Assembly (NCBI GenBank): GCA_032622095.1
Contig: CP136063.1
Coordinates: 216,955,982 to 217,019,981, forward strand
DNA: 64,000 nucleotides
Origin: Siphonodentalium dalli
Lineage: Eukaryota > Mollusca > Scaphopoda > Gadilida > Siphonodentaliidae
Direction: 5' to 3'
In this document: positions 1 to 12,373 of the stretch, piece after piece
Layout of the letters: every line of letters begins with the position of its first letter
Position numbering within the stretch: position 1 is the stretch's first letter
Program-made: the position numbers and the translations under genes
Notes under the pieces: model-generated
Seen by the model: the letters and a program-made list of their open reading frames with translations, nothing else
What the model was told of the DNA's origin: nothing
Database searches by the model: none

Positions 1-300
1 TTTGTTTATATTATGATGGTAAACATAAAGAGCGTTCTTTGTTGGTGAATTCCTGATATGGAACACATAAAGAGCGTTTATGCCATTTGTGTGTGATTAG
101 CCAGTAGCATTGTGTTGTCTTCTGTAACACAATCAGGCTCTCGCTTGGGTAAAATATAGTATGTCTTTATGATAACATGCTGTTTACGCGATAGTCATGG
201 TATATATGAACGAAACTCTATGCATTTTAATGTTTTTCTGTTTTTGGTGATTGGAACAAATATGAATATTTTCGACAACTAAGGCCTCGCGTGCCTTTAA
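1..300 (+). repeat. TTAA-flanked MITE family M1, copy a (cut by window start)
   Basis: Closely matches the right 300 bases of the complete copy at 6889-7390, including the 'aaagagcgttctttg' core and the terminus aaggcctcgcgtgcctttaa. The left end lies outside the window. The element ends in TTAA at 297-300. No coding capacity is seen. Confidence 0.85.
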
Positions 301-1883
301 ACAAAGAGGAATAAAGTTATAATGTTGTTTGCATAATCCAACGGGGTGGGGTCTGCAAAAAAAATGACGTACACATGGTGAACAAAAAATCCGCCCAACC
401 GGGTACCCACCACCCCATATGTGCACACAAAAAAATGTTTGTCTTCCAAATTGGTGGCCCACCATAATTTTATATTTTTAGCTGGGTTTTTTTCGATGAC
501 TCGAGTCAAAATCATTTTCATTATAATTACCATGTTTGCATCCTTCATAGAGAACATAGGTGTATTTTGCACTAATCCATGGATCAAAATCATTTTTAGC
601 ATATATTTTGTTGAGAATAAAAGGAGATGGTCCCTTAAATGGCCGGATTTAATGTACAATCCCCATTTAATGCTGATAGATTTATAACAAGAATCTCAGT
701 GATCACTGCAGTGAGACTATTTGATGCAGCTATAAAGTTAGTTCTGTTATCAACGGATACGATATTCCTCAGTGTAAAAGATATCTGCATGTCTTTGGTG
801 ACTGCTAATTTGCATCTAAAAATCATTCAAATTGAATGGTACACCTTTGATAATTTCGAACAATATATAGTAACACTTATTTACGTGAAACCCATGGTGC
901 CCACCAATGTGATTATTCTATGTTAAGTTTGTTTTATATAATTTCAAAGTGGAATAGAATATGTATAGTGTTTGCATCTGTATGCATTTGGCCACCCCCC
1001 AATTTGATACCCAATGGTCGCATATTTAGAGAGAATATGCTACCTTGTTTTATTCTGCTAAAGATAATTTCTTGATTATACCTGGCTTTGCGTCACTAAT
1101 GGCATAATGCATTGAACATATGAATCGATCTGCATCAATTGGATCATTACAGAGCGGAGCATATCTTAGTTTTCTCAGGACAACTGAGACCATTTTCAAT
1201 CCATATTAACAGGATATGATAAAATGTAAGTTTTATATATCAGGAAATTATATTTTATTGCTAAATATTTATCCGGTTAACTATAAATTATTCCATCAGA
1301 ACCTGACAAAACTTAGCCAACTGTACCGAACATACTGGAATATACTTAAGACCTCAGTTTAATCTAAAGCAAATTGAAGCGCATCAGTATTGCAACATAC
1401 TTATATGTATTCACATTCCTATCAAAATGGTTGTATGTAGGCCGCTGAACAATAGAACAGTATCAGTGTTTGTAAAAATATTAAAACATTTTGCAATTTT
1501 TCTGGGCTCCAGACCATGTGTACCCATCCCCGGCCCTGTGTACGGAATGTTTCGTTAGACCCACTCCCTGCATAATCTAGGGACAAAAATTCTACAGAAC
1601 AGTGAAAAAGCTCTTCAGTTCTCTACTTTTTAAATTACTTGACCGCACTGTACGGAAATGACACAGGCGATCTTATGTGCGACTGGAATATTTATAAATA
1701 ACTCGGTAGATAACCACACCCAAAATATTATATAGTTCAGTATCAGTGACAGCCGATGTCATTCCCAACAAACGCAAAACAATATATATCATGTGTCAGG
1801 GCTTATATTTGCCCCACACACAGCACCACGAATAAGTAAAACTACAACACACAAATGTTCATAATATAAAATATTATCCATTG
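301..1883. other. No gene recognised
   Basis: Short open frames of up to 120 codons occur on both strands here. None shows a domain, splice pattern or match to other copies in the window. I see no structured repeat apart from general AT-richness. Confidence 0.6.
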
Positions 1884-2326
1884 TTAAATATACTCAATCC
1901 GATTGAATGGTCCCCGTATCATCAGATTCCAACAACATTTTTTGAAATGCCGCTTCAGTTATCAGAATTGATTAATTGCCTAAAAATAATGCTAACCATT
2001 ATTATAGTATAAAACTACCCAAGACGTTATTTGTAAACATTTTGTTCAACGAAGTTTGGCCGGTTTGTCAAATATCTGAATCCAATGCCACTTGATTTTA
2101 TAGTTATCCATCGTCATTCGCAATTTGGTCCGAGACTGTCGACTTGGCGAATATTTGCCAGACGGCAAAAATTACATATCTCGAAAAATAAAAAATTTGA
2201 AAAATCGATATCTGATCAACCGAGCTTTGACGGTTCGGTTCATCGACTCGAATCAGATATTTAGTTTGCCCCCGAAGCCAAAGAAAAAGTAATATGGGAG
2301 CGTTAATTCGGATTATGCATCTTTAA
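1884..2326 (-). repeat. TTAA-flanked MITE family M2, copy a
   Basis: Begins TTAAATATACTCAATCCG and ends cggattatgcatctttaa, with TTAA at 1884-1887 and 2323-2326. The interior matches copies at 34805 and 38245 in inverse orientation, with shared blocks 'gtcgattcgagtcgagg'-like and 'ggataactctaaaatcaag'-like. It is non-coding. Confidence 0.8.
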
Positions 2327-3260
2327 AAAAGACAAACATGAAACCATTTTGTTGGATATCGGCGGAGTGATACAAATAACAAGGCCAGTACACGTGGATA
2401 TGTCGTTGAGTGAAGTTTATTGCAGCACGAGTTTCAAAAATATCATGTATTCATTGTATTGTTTCGCCCTCGTGTTGACTATTCATATCGCCAGTGGTTT
2501 CGTGTGACCTCATATTTTATATATAGAATCGTTTGTTTCATGCTCGGTTTATCTGGATATACATTTTGTGGCAAAGAATCACACTACATTATGAAAGTTC
2601 GTGGAATCTTCGGATGGTGATAAGAAATATTTGGATCAGCCACGCAGTTTGTGTGAAACACATTTGCGATTTGTGCACAAGCAGATAACATATGCTGTCG
2701 ATGTGAGTGCAACACATTTCTATTTTGTATTCCACCTCGTACATTTCTAATTTTAAGTCAGTTGTCTATAATGAACAGTATAACCACCCGATAATGTATG
2801 CACAATATTAGAGTGAGACTGATTTGGTAGTTATAGATAAATTATTACAAATTGACACAATTTAATACTAATAGGGCAAGGCTAAATATCTTGCTTGGTG
2901 TGGACGCGGGTATACATTTGGCCCATGTTTTACCACATCCTCCTTTATTTTGTGCATGTCATTTGTTACATTTTTGCACATTCGCTCACAATATTATGGG
3001 ATCACGTTTTATTTGGAATACATCATTGTATTTTCATTCCACGCGCCTACTATTTCACAGCTAAAGAATTAACGCACTTAAAACACCAATGTATATTGCT
3101 ACGACTAGGATTTATCGACCGGGTGGTCACTGGTCGATCAGAGTATCAGAGTCACCAGTCGATCAGAAAATCACATAGAGCTCTTCGTATATTTCTCGAA
3201 ACAGCCAGGTTCTAAATAGTTATGGTATATTAATAGGCTTGACTGTGTGGCCAGTTTAAA
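2327..3260. other. No gene recognised
   Basis: Two overlapping frames near 2852-3215 read open for about 100 codons. They start at non-ATG codons and have no recognisable motif or splice context, so I do not call a gene. Confidence 0.55.
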
Positions 3261-3315
3261 ATGATTGATTGAGGGTTTAACGTCGTTTTAGCCGCCAGGC
3301 CATATCACGACCAGG
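3261..3315 (+). repeat. Mollusc-type dispersed repeat fragment
   Basis: The stretch has 'gattgattgagggtttaacgtcg' character followed by 'ccaggccatatcacgacc'. This resembles a dispersed repeat I know from gastropod and bivalve genomes (a run of gattgatt, then gtttaacgtc, then ccatatcac). It is a weak but useful hint about the host organism. Confidence 0.45.
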
Positions 3316-3763
3316 AACAGAATCAGATATCAAAAAGGATTTTAGCAACTTTGTAGATAAATCAGACAGTGGATTAGATTAAAACAATGCAATGAGGAGC
3401 TTTGTACAAATAAAAGCACCCAAGAGGTATCTGTCCACTTGGAGTCAAGATTATAACTTCAAGAATTGACTAGTGTACAATCATACTATAAAACGTATAA
3501 AAGTGGTACAAGAATAGATAATAAATAGCAAATAAATAACACGAAATTACAAAGGAGCCACATCGAAATATGTAAAGTAGCATTTAAAATCAGAGTTTGC
3601 AGTAATAAGGTATTTATAATATTTTTGAATCGCACACGAACCGTTATCAGTGCGCCAAGTTGATTGTCTGGTGGGTGAGACAGAACGCCATCCTTCACCC
3701 AACCGACAGCCTCGATCCACAAATACTGTTTCTTGTCTTTGAGGGTTAACCGTTTCTCATCAA

Positions 3764-4646
3764 TCATGCGGTAAACTTTTGAAAGCTCAAAGATGTACCT
3801 ATATTTTGAGAGTCGAAACGTTTGATTGACTTTGGTGATCTTTGTTTCGAATCAACATGCGATTTTTCTTTCGGAAAAATATGATCAACTTGCATAGATT
3901 GTTTCTGAAGAAATGTCTCAAGAGCAGAAGCTGTATCTATAACCTGCTCTTCAGGTTCTGAAACAGGAATAATATCAGTCGCCTCAACTTGTGTGGCGAT
4001 TGATATACATGTACTGACGAGTTTAGTTTGACTGTGTCTGAGTGCTGGTATCAACACAATGTTTCGTAGACACGATTTCTGAGTATGTGGAATGGATCGT
4101 CGAGGACCAACTATTTTCTTAGCATCTATATGCGATATATGGTTATCATTGTATATTTAATTCATAGCCCCAAATAGGACATAAGCGATCCATTGCAGAA
4201 TGAGAAACTTGCCAGTTTGATTTTTTTTTAAAGATTGTTACAAATCTTATGATCATGACCAGAAATAGAACATCGTGCACATATGGTTTCTTTACTTTTA
4301 CAATGTTCCTGGCATGGCCACACCCATGGATAACCAAAACTGGTGTCTGTACAATGGTTGCTAATTGCAGCAGAGCATCAGATTGAACTTTCTTGAAACA
4401 ATTAATGAAGACAGAGCCACAAATTGGCCCAGTTCTGATTGGTTTAACATATTCCAATTGTCCAGCAATTTTTTTATCAATAACAAAGACAGAAGGTCTT
4501 TTCACATTTGGGTCAAAGCCAAGAACCAAGTACTGAGGGAATATCCCAGCATCAATGGAACTTGGTGAGTCACCATTCTTACGAGCAATACGTTCTTTAT
4601 TTATTTGAATTGCCATACGAACAGCAAAACATCGAAAACTAGCCAA
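3764..4646 (-). pseudogene. Decayed LINE ORF1 (gag-like, CCHC zinc knuckle)
   Basis: The minus-strand frame 4646-4146 reads like the gag-like ORF1 of Jockey/CR1-type non-LTR retrotransposons: a segment of the type 'RPSVFVIDKKIAGQLEYVKP', then 'RTGPICGSVFINCFKKVQSD', then 'LLQLATIVQTPVLV'. After a frame change, around 4232-4317, there is a canonical C-x2-C-x4-H-x4-C knuckle (CARCSISGHDHKIC). The region normally found between the leading domain and the knuckles is missing. Further 3', frame 4057-3764 has the 'ATQVE' context often seen after ORF1 zinc knuckles and ends at a stop. At least one frameshift and one internal deletion make it non-functional. The subdivision into LINE clade is inference. 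No matching ORF2 follows on the minus strand at lower coordinates. Confidence 0.6.
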
Positions 4647-6027
4647 TCAGCCGCCGTGGACTGCCCTCCGAATTCTGGTCGGGCCAAAGACTGGTACATA
4701 GCTGAAGCGGTGACCCGTTTAGTCGCTGCCTATAGCAGCCTCCCGGTACCTCTCCACAGTGAGACATGTGTGAAAAATACAGGGATCAACAATCATCAGG
4801 GCGAACATACAAGAGACAGGAGATAACAGAAACATCATAAGTGAAACAAAATAATAGAAACATGAGCTAAGCCGTACTCGCAAGTCGATGCCTCTCGTGA
4901 TACGGCCGCCCCAAACAGGGCCACATTTGGGGATTTTTACCACTCGCAGTGGGGCGGTAAGTCTAATCTACCCCGTGGCCACACGGGATGACAGTTTAAA
5001 ATACTTTCGTTTTGTGTACACAAATCGTGTCCAATATGGGGCAATGCTTGGTCTCTTTGGCCACTTGAAGAGAAGAGTCTACTCTTGCCCACAATTTCGG
5101 CCAACCCACCTCGCTAGCATCTCACAGATAACAATAAAAACAACAAATTTACAAAATGGAAACTTCGAAACAAGTGCGCCAAGCTCTCGGCCGATTTATT
5201 TACATCCACATTCTCTGCCTATAATGTTGTGTCACGTGAGCGAAGAGTTAGGTCTCAATTAAATTGGAAAAAATAATTTTAATAATATATAATATATTTC
5301 TTTTTTGTTTGTTATTTATTTAATGTTTTCTTTTTGGTTAAATTGAGCAGGAGTTAAACTTAAAACCATCTTTGTTTCCACGAATTATGTCACTTACCCC
5401 GCCCATATTTGGCCAGGTGACCCCAATTGAACAACTTGGAATCAGAGTCACACAAGGAAACTCCATGACAAATATCAGCTAAATCAGACTGATGGTTCTT
5501 GAGAATAAGTCGTTTTAAGAATTACTATGGTGGGAAAAAGTTAAGTCTCTGGCTCCCCCCATATTTGACTTGGACACCTCATTGAAACATATGCATGTGA
5601 GTCACTCAGGGAACGTCCACATCGAATGTGGACACATAATGGTCTTATGGTGCTGGAGAAGAATACGATTGACTATATCTCCACCGGAGACTTCATCTGA
5701 GCTAATAAAAGGTTGGTAATGTATTGGAGTTGTTTAGTAACAATGAGTCCAGTAGTTTAATTGCGTTCAATGTGATATGCATGCTGCTAAAAGGCTATAC
5801 AACATATACTATTATACAAATAATGATCCAATGATATGTCCTCAATAAGAATGAAAAATATGAGTGTATTGCCCAGGCGAAAACAGAACATCGTCATCAG
5901 GAACTGGTTTTGTGCTTTCTATCAAGATAGAGCCAGAATTGGTTTACTTTTTTCCAGAAAATCCCCGAAAAGATTTGCCGGGGACAAATACGCAAGTTCT
6001 TGCAACAGCTGAGTGAATCCAAGTACA
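4647..6027. other. No gene recognised
   Basis: GC content rises around 4650-5230, where open frames exist on both strands, but none can be assigned. The minus strand around 5130-4880 has stops in every frame. From 5260 on the sequence is AT-rich and featureless to the eye. Confidence 0.5.
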
Positions 6028-6892
6028 TTAAATGGGTACTGTACGCCATTTTTCACTAAATTCCCAGTGATAACAATGATCTAATATCGATAATATATAG
6101 AAAACTGAGTAATTTGAGTCGAAGATGTATTCTGTAAACGTTCAGGTTAATAGTTATCTTAAAATCAAGGTTAATAATTTGATATAAATTTAATTTATGG
6201 CTGGAGCCATAAATTAAATTGCGAATTTCCGTGTACAAGACATAATGTAATAATTCACGGATAGTGGATTGGGCAACGCGTGGCACACATGATCGTGAAA
6301 CAAATTATGTTGATTCGGGGCGTAAACTCAAGCCACACAATATAGCCTAGTGACTACAATGACATAAATCGGTTTATTACATTATCCTACCCTTAGTCCA
6401 TTCAATAAACCAATTCTATAAATAGTTACGTGAAGCGTCATTGCATGCCTTATGGAAGCCGATGTTACTTTCGCGTCCCATTTGTTGATTTAAGCATGTG
6501 TTGTCGGTGTTTTGGATCATGTAATAAATATAAATAGAACTCGTCCCCAGTTTATAGCCGAAATTACAAAACGAGTCCAGTAAGGCTCGGTCCAGACCTA
6601 ATTTACTGGACTCGTTTTGTAAATTCCGCTATAAACTGGGGACGAGTTGTAGATCCTCTATATATGTCATTGGTAAGCATATACTATAACATTTATTTGA
6701 CACATTTTCTTAAAAACTGTCCAAAAATTACTCGACAACGACAATTGGTATTGTTGCATTCCGGCTAATCTGCCATCCGTAACAGTACTTCGTACTCCAC
6801 AGTCTTTCAAATAATCGAAATATGATTACCTTATTCTACGACTCGGAGACTATTGAAACCAACAACAACATTTGAGTACAGTATCCCTTTAA
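6028..6892 (+). repeat. TTAA-flanked element family M3, copy a
   Basis: Begins TTAAATGGGTACTGTACGCC and ends tgagtacagtatccctttaa, so the ends are imperfect inverted repeats (GGGTACTGTAC / GTACAGTATCCC). Internal blocks match the inverse copy at 52437-53017 ('aaattaaatt...ccataaatt', 'gactcggagactat', 'aagtacgaagtact'-like). It is longer than that copy because of an internal insertion that contains the palindrome at 6538-6648. The right TTAA (6889-6892) is shared with the next MITE. Confidence 0.75.
6538..6648. repeat. Long hairpin (46-bp arms)
   Basis: Left arm 6538-6583 and right arm 6603-6648 are reverse complements with only about two mismatches, separated by a 19-nt loop. The arms contain ctcgtccccagtttatag and its complement. 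It sits inside the M3a element and is absent from the M3b copy, so it looks like a separate fold-back insertion. Confidence 0.85.
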
Positions 6893-7390
6893 AGGTACGG
6901 TTGGCCTTGGCGGTGGGTATCCTGTAAAAATATTTCCACCCGTCAAAAACAGCCACAAACAGAAAGAACATCAAAATGTAGACCGACTTTGTCCGTATAC
7001 AAATAAGAAATATCGCATAAACAATACGTTATTGTCATTTGTTTGACCATTGTTATGTAAACAAAAGCATAAAAAGTAACTTTTCTGGTGTTTGTTTATA
7101 TTATGATGGTAAACATAAAGAGCGTTCTTTGTTGGTGAATTCCTGATATGGAACAAATAAAGAGCGTTTATGCCATTCGTGTGTGATTAGCCAGTAGCAT
7201 TGTGCTGTCTTCTGTAACACAATCAGGCTCTTGCTTGGGTAAAATATAGTAGGTCTTTATGATAACATGCTGTTTACGCGATAGTCATGGTATATATGAA
7301 CGAAACTCTATGCATTTTAATGTTTTTCTGTTTTTGGTGATTGGAACAAATATGAATATTTTCCACAACTAAGGCCTCACGTGCCTTTAA
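6889..7390 (+). repeat. TTAA-flanked MITE family M1, copy b (complete)
   Basis: Complete element of about 500 bp from TTAAAGGTACGGTTGGCCTT to aaggcctcacgtgcctttaa. The ends are imperfect inverted repeats, and TTAA is present at both ends (6889-6892, 7387-7390). The interior carries 'cataaagagcgttctttg' and 'ctgttttt' blocks shared by all copies. It is non-coding and abuts M3a at a shared TTAA. Confidence 0.88.
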
Positions 7391-8105
7391 GCCAATGCAT
7401 GTGAGACACCGTACTAACTGAATGTGTATGTTGCATAATGTCAGCAAATATTCCAGAACACAGATTTACCACTAAAAAATATCAGTCTATCTATTTCCCC
7501 CGTGTACTTCTTAGTGGTGATGGATTTACAAACAATTTTCTCATATTTACCCATTGTGAGTGTCATACTAACAAGTCTTAGGGTTAATACCACAGTTTAT
7601 TTCAGACAATTCCATGCAATGGTGATCATATGAACATGCACATAAATACTCCCAGTCAATGATAAAAGTGCATACATCCAGATATATGTGTGATTTGAAG
7701 ATGACATACTCGAGTTGACACCATGACACTACTCCAATGGGAGAGTTATGGGATAACAAATATGAACTTAATGCACGGTCAGTTTCACCAGGTTGTATGA
7801 ATCAAGTAGCCACAATAGTTATACTAGTAGGTCGTTTGTTGAACTTATCATCTGAATAATTGCCACCAATTAATAGTATTAAAGCCACGTGGCGCTTTGA
7901 AGCCACAAATTGTTATATATCTACGATGAATTAATTTATCGATATGGAGACATCAAGAGCTTTCATTGTTAATCTACTCCTGATATGGTAAAAGAAAGCT
8001 AGTGTTTTTTTCGCGAAAAATAAAACAATTAAAGATTTTCGCTGCTTCTTCGATTATACTATTTATACTATATGTAATAATTGCGCAAAATAAACTCATG
8101 CTGGC
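7391..8105. other. No gene recognised
   Basis: AT-rich. A short stretch around 7826-7850 (gtcgtttgttgaacttatca) matches the hairpin arms of the M4 elements at 44507, 57946 and 58830, so it is probably an M4 relic. Confidence 0.5.
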
Positions 8106-8660
8106 ATTATTTGAAAATTCAAATGTTGGCTATTGAAACAGCCCTGTGTGGGATAAATAAGCACTTATGATCATTTTTTTCCGGGAACAGGCTGGAAAAT
8201 AATATGGATAAACCAACCCACGACTTACCAGATGTACGCTCTTTGTGTGTTTTCATGTTGGTCCGCGCCATCCGACCACATGTCCACTGGTGCGACAACC
8301 TACCACGATTATCCACCTAATACCTCAATAGGTCCCCTGGTGCGACAACCCCACCACGGGTATCCACCTTAATACTAAGGTATTAAGGTGGGTACTCGAT
8401 CGTGGTGGGGGTTGTCGCACAAAGGGACTTGTGCATCCAACGGAATAACGGATATAAGTCCAGTATGGGCTTATTGCAGAATCAAATAAGTCGAATATGA
8501 ACTTGTGTGAATATTTATGTCCAATAGGGACCTATTTGAATCAGAATTTGTTGCGCTGAATATCTGTATTCAAGTAAAATCCATGTAGGTATAATGGAGG
8601 TTCAAATGAGCCATACACGTTATGAATAATTACTGTCCACGTAAGGTCATTGTAAATTGT
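8106..8660 (-). repeat. Dispersed repeat family M8, copy a
   Basis: Shares the block 'tgtacgctctttgtgtgttt' followed by 'tcatgttggtccgcgccat' with 59480-59530, and in inverse orientation with about 9410-9450 and 53850-53910. It is accompanied by repeated 'ataagtcc...gggcttatt' phrases. Exact ends were not determined. Confidence 0.5.
8286..8429. repeat. Direct repeat plus inverted repeat (hairpin)
   Basis: 'tggtgcgacaacc...taccacg...tatccacc' occurs twice in direct orientation (about 8289 and 8339). The second copy then pairs with an inverted copy at about 8381-8429 (gtattaaggtgggtac...gtggtgggggttgtcgcac). The result is a near-perfect hairpin of about 45-bp arms with a very short loop. Confidence 0.8.
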
Positions 8661-8701
8661 TTCAGAGTTAATTTCCAAACTATATTCCATTCATGATTGC
8701 T

Positions 8702-9178
8702 TTAAAGGTACTCAACCCGTAAAGAGGGTCCCCATCTCAACAGATTCCAACAACAACAATCCGATCAGAGGGTCCTATATTACTATTTCTTTGGCTTTGG
8801 GGGTAAAAAATATTTGATTCGAGTCGAGGAACCCATCAAACAAAGCTCAGAGTTATTAGATATTGATTTTTCAAATTTGTTATGTTCTCGAGATGAGTAC
8901 TAATAACTGCCGTAATCTGCTCTGGATGTGTACTCCAAATCTATTCAAACAGACAAGGATGAATAACTCTAAAATCAAGTGGTAATTTTAACGCAATTTT
9001 GACTGAGTTCTGGGCCAGATAGTATTCCCGATAATGAAAAATAATAGATTTCTAAAATCGATATCTAACAAATCTGAGCTTTGATGGGTGACTTCCTCGA
9101 CTCGAATCAAATATTTTTGACCCCCGAAGCCATTGAAATAGTAATTGAGAGGAGTTTTATCGGGTTGAGTACCTTTAA
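8702..9178. repeat. TTAA-flanked MITE family M2, copy b (fold-back form)
   Basis: Left end TTAAAGGTACTCAACCCG and right end cgggttgagtacctttaa are the same terminus in inverted orientation. This copy is therefore a palindromic form of M2, with two like ends. The block 'tttgattcgagtcgagg' appears in both halves in opposite orientation. Confidence 0.8.
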
Positions 9179-9289
9179 TAGCCTCGGCTGTCATCTTAGG
9201 GACAGTTGTTAATGTTTCGTATTATGTTGGTTCGTTTGTCAGATTTCGTTCAATTGCTATGTTCATAATATTCTGTTTTAATAAACCAA

Positions 9290-9560
9290 CATACCCTAAT
9301 GTAAATAGGTTCATAATGTAACTAAATATAACTAAATATTAATATAGCTTCACGTTGGACTTATTTTATTCTAAAATTAGCCGATAGTGAACTTATAACG
9401 TTATTCAGTTTTAGCACGCGGACCTCAGTGAAAACACATTATAAAGATTATACATCGGGTAAGTCGATTAGGTTCATATAGCATATATTAATTCAGATTC
9501 AAATAATGCCGAAATGGGCTTATTTGTGTTTTTGAAATAAGTTCAATATGATTTTATTTT
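9290..9560. repeat. Dispersed repeat family M8, copy b
   Basis: The phrase 'cagtgaaaacacattataaa', with neighbouring 'gaacttata' and 'gggcttattt' motifs, matches 53750-54055 downstream of gene B and, inverted, 8106 and 59480. Ends are uncertain. Confidence 0.45.
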
Positions 9561-9606
9561 TATTAACTATCAATAATAAGTATTCATCGGATCTAGCATC
9601 GAAACT

Positions 9607-10029
9607 TTAAAGGTAGTCAATCCGAACAGACGCTCCGAAATTATTATTTGTTGAGGAACCTACCAATCAACGCTCAGAGTGATCAGATGTCGATTTTTGA
9701 AGTGTGTTATTTCTATTGCCCAGAAACACGCCATCAAAAGGATGGTCTCGGTCAAAATTGCGGATGAAGATGGATAATTCTATATCTAAGCGGTTATTAT
9801 TACCACTTGATTTTAGAGTAATCCATCTTCATCCGCAATTTGTCCGTTTGACCACGTGTTTCTGGGCAAATTATTAGTACACATCTCGAGAAATAACAAA
9901 CTTCAAAAAGCAATATCTGATCACTCTGAACTTTGATGGGTGGGTTCCTCGACTCGAATCAAATATTTTTACCCCCGACGCCAAAAAAATAGTAATTTAG
10001 GAGCGTCTGATCGGAATGAGTATCTTTAA
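9607..10029. repeat. TTAA-flanked MITE family M2, copy c (fold-back form)
   Basis: Ends TTAAAGGTAGTCAATCCG and cggaatgagtatctttaa are inverted copies of one terminus. The centre folds on itself: 'aaattgcggatgaagatgga' near 9757 pairs with 'tccatcttcatccgcaattt' near 9823. It is non-coding. Confidence 0.8.
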
Positions 10030-11038
10030 GCACTTTTGAAATTATTTAGTTGCCAAACTGTTAATTCCACTATGTTTATTGGATGTTTTTCAATGCTAAT
10101 CTGTGTGTCTGACGTCACAGAAAACCAGATAGTGCCAGAATATGAACGGAACATTCATATACAATGCATCTTTATCAACGATTACGACGTGTGAAGTAAA
10201 ATTGATGTAGATCCACATGTAACGACGGTATTGACATTTGCCTTCAAATACCCGTACGATACGATTCGATTTATTCGCATAAACATCAATAAAGGCAGTA
10301 TGCTAACAATACAATGCATAATAAAACAATAACTAATAAATAACTACATGTGAACATGGCATGTCTATATTGCTACATGTGTTTTTATTGTGTGACGTCA
10401 TGCATAATATTCATTCGGAACGCACATCAAAGAAGGCGCCGGACCACATTGCAGATTTTGCTGCTTATGTTAGTGTTATCATTCTTCATTGCAAAATTGC
10501 ATTTCTGATCCTTTGACATACTTGTAAAATCACTGATAACTACTAACAATATGACGTCAACCTTTCTCATATAGCGAGTTTATTATTTCTAATCCGGATT
10601 TTTGTAAAGTTAATCCTATCATTTAAAGATAGCCATCGTTGGTCCACTTGCTCACATATAGATGACTTTTACTATTCATGGAATCTCAATAAATTATCAT
10701 TCGGTTAGTCACTTAATTCTAAAGGAAGAACCATTTGGGTTTTTCATTTGGTTCTAAAGGAAGACGCATTTTGTTAGTACAGAACCCACTGGTTTTCAAA
10801 TTGGTTTCATCATGTGGAACCAGTAATCGTATTCAGAATCAACTGGTTACGAATACGGGACAAAATTTCAGAACCATCGGTACTAGTATTAGGTTACGAG
10901 CGAAGATTAATTTGGTTCCTAAATAGGTTATAAACATGTAACCAAAAGTCGTGTTAGGAACCTTCTGGTTAAAATAAATTGGTTCATCACCGGGAACCAA
11001 GAACATAACCATTGGTATCTATGTTGGTTCGAACTGGT

Positions 11039-11110
11039 CTTGATCCAACTGGTACTATATGGCTACCAAACAGTCTTGATCCAACTGGTACTATATGTCT
11101 ACCAAACTAT
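11039..11110 (+). repeat. Two tandem 36-bp units
   Basis: The unit beginning cttgatccaactggtactat occurs at 11039-11074 and 11075-11110 with few differences. The surrounding 10735-11000 repeats 'ggtt...aactggtt' words loosely, suggesting older tandem growth. Confidence 0.8.
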
Positions 11111-11222
11111 TTTCTACTTCGGTTACAATACGGGACAAGCTAAAAAACAAATGAATAAAGGATCAGCTGACCACATTGTCTCCCGAAAACGTGGCAAGTC
11201 GATGCCGCTTTGTTGAAGAAAT

Positions 11223-11640
11223 TAAAAAAAAATGTTGAAATTATCTAAGTAAAAAAAGGTTAATAACTCCGTAAAAAAATAATTTTTCAGCCATCTATGT
11301 ACACGTTGCACATCTCCAATATATGAGTAACAATACTCTGAAGTTTCAAATCTCTAGGATGAAAACTGTAGGAGGAGTTAATTACACCATGAAGGTACCC
11401 TCATACAGAAAATTATAAAAAATGTTGAAATTTTCTAAGTCGAAAAAGGTTAATAACTCCGTCAAAACATAATTTTCCCGTCATCTATATACAATGGTGT
11501 ACATCTTCAATATATAGGCAACAATATTCTGAAGTTTCACATCTCTGGGATGAAATATGTAGGAGGAGATGATTACAACATGAAGGTACTCAAAAGTGTG
11601 ACGGACGAACTGACGGACGGACTGACGAACGGATGGACGG
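11223..11640 (+). repeat. Tandem pair of a bivalve-like repeat with GGACGG tail
   Basis: Two units of about 185 bp start with 'aaaaatgttgaaatt.tctaag' (11223 and about 11410). Both contain 'ggttaataactccgt', 'gaagtttca.atctctggatgaaa' and 'gtaggagga'. The second unit ends in a gacggacgaactgacggacgg run followed by 'cccgttcctatagtcccc'. This is a widespread repeat type in bivalves and snails (family recognition from memory). A related sequence flanks 50420-51330. Confidence 0.7.
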
Positions 11641-12373
11641 AGCCCGTTCCTATAGTCCCCCAAAAATAAATTTACAAAACCAGTTGGTTACACATAAGAG
11701 CGTAGTGTGTAACTTTTCCCAACTAAAACTATATTGGTTACTCGTTGACGTCCCACAACACACACTTCACATCCGTATAATGATTGGTTCGATCTATCTG
11801 TGGAATAATTTCAACAAGACATTCATTGAAGGAAAAGTTGTTGCCCCCAAATGCATTCAAACGTGATTACATTGCTTTCTGACCTTTTTGGAAAAGCGCC
11901 TCTTGTGCTTTGGAGAAATATTCCCAGATATGTTTAATCTTTAATAATCAATTTGATTACTATTGACATTGGATACCGAACCGTTAGTGAAATACTTAGA
12001 TCCGAAAGTAACACATTTAGTGTTCGCCACGTTAAGTTTTAATTTAAATTAGATATACATGTAGTACATAGACATGTTATGTGCATTCTTCCGTTCATAT
12101 TCTGGCACCATCTGGTTTTCTACAACGAAATGCCTGCACCAGATACCAAATACCGTCCAAACTTACGAGTGGGTTAACCCAACCTTATGCTACGTCCACA
12201 CAGTTGGCGGCAAAATCTTCATCAAATACTCTTTTATTACACAAGCAGGACGAAGCCGAAATCTATCCAATCGATAGTCTAATGTGGATATATTGATATG
12301 AAAGCTATGAAAGACCGATGGTAAATTGAAGGTTGTCGGAATGTTTGACATGATCACATTCAATAGTGTATAT

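Larger units (their letters stand above)
10119..12121. mobile_element. Inverted-repeat element M7, copy a
   Basis: Arms 10119-10151 and 12089-12121 are 33-bp inverted repeats with one mismatch (core ccagaatatgaacgg). The same arms flank only about 290 bp at 54132-54418, next to paralogous gene B. The extra interior here holds the tandem repeats at 11039 and 11223. No clear target-site duplication was found. The element lies 250-2250 bp downstream of the stop of gene A. Confidence 0.7.

Noticed and set aside
4888-5262. Open frame of 124 codons with THAP-like look on the other strand
   Set aside because: The minus strand has stops between the supposed motifs and the cysteine/histidine pattern of a THAP domain is incomplete.
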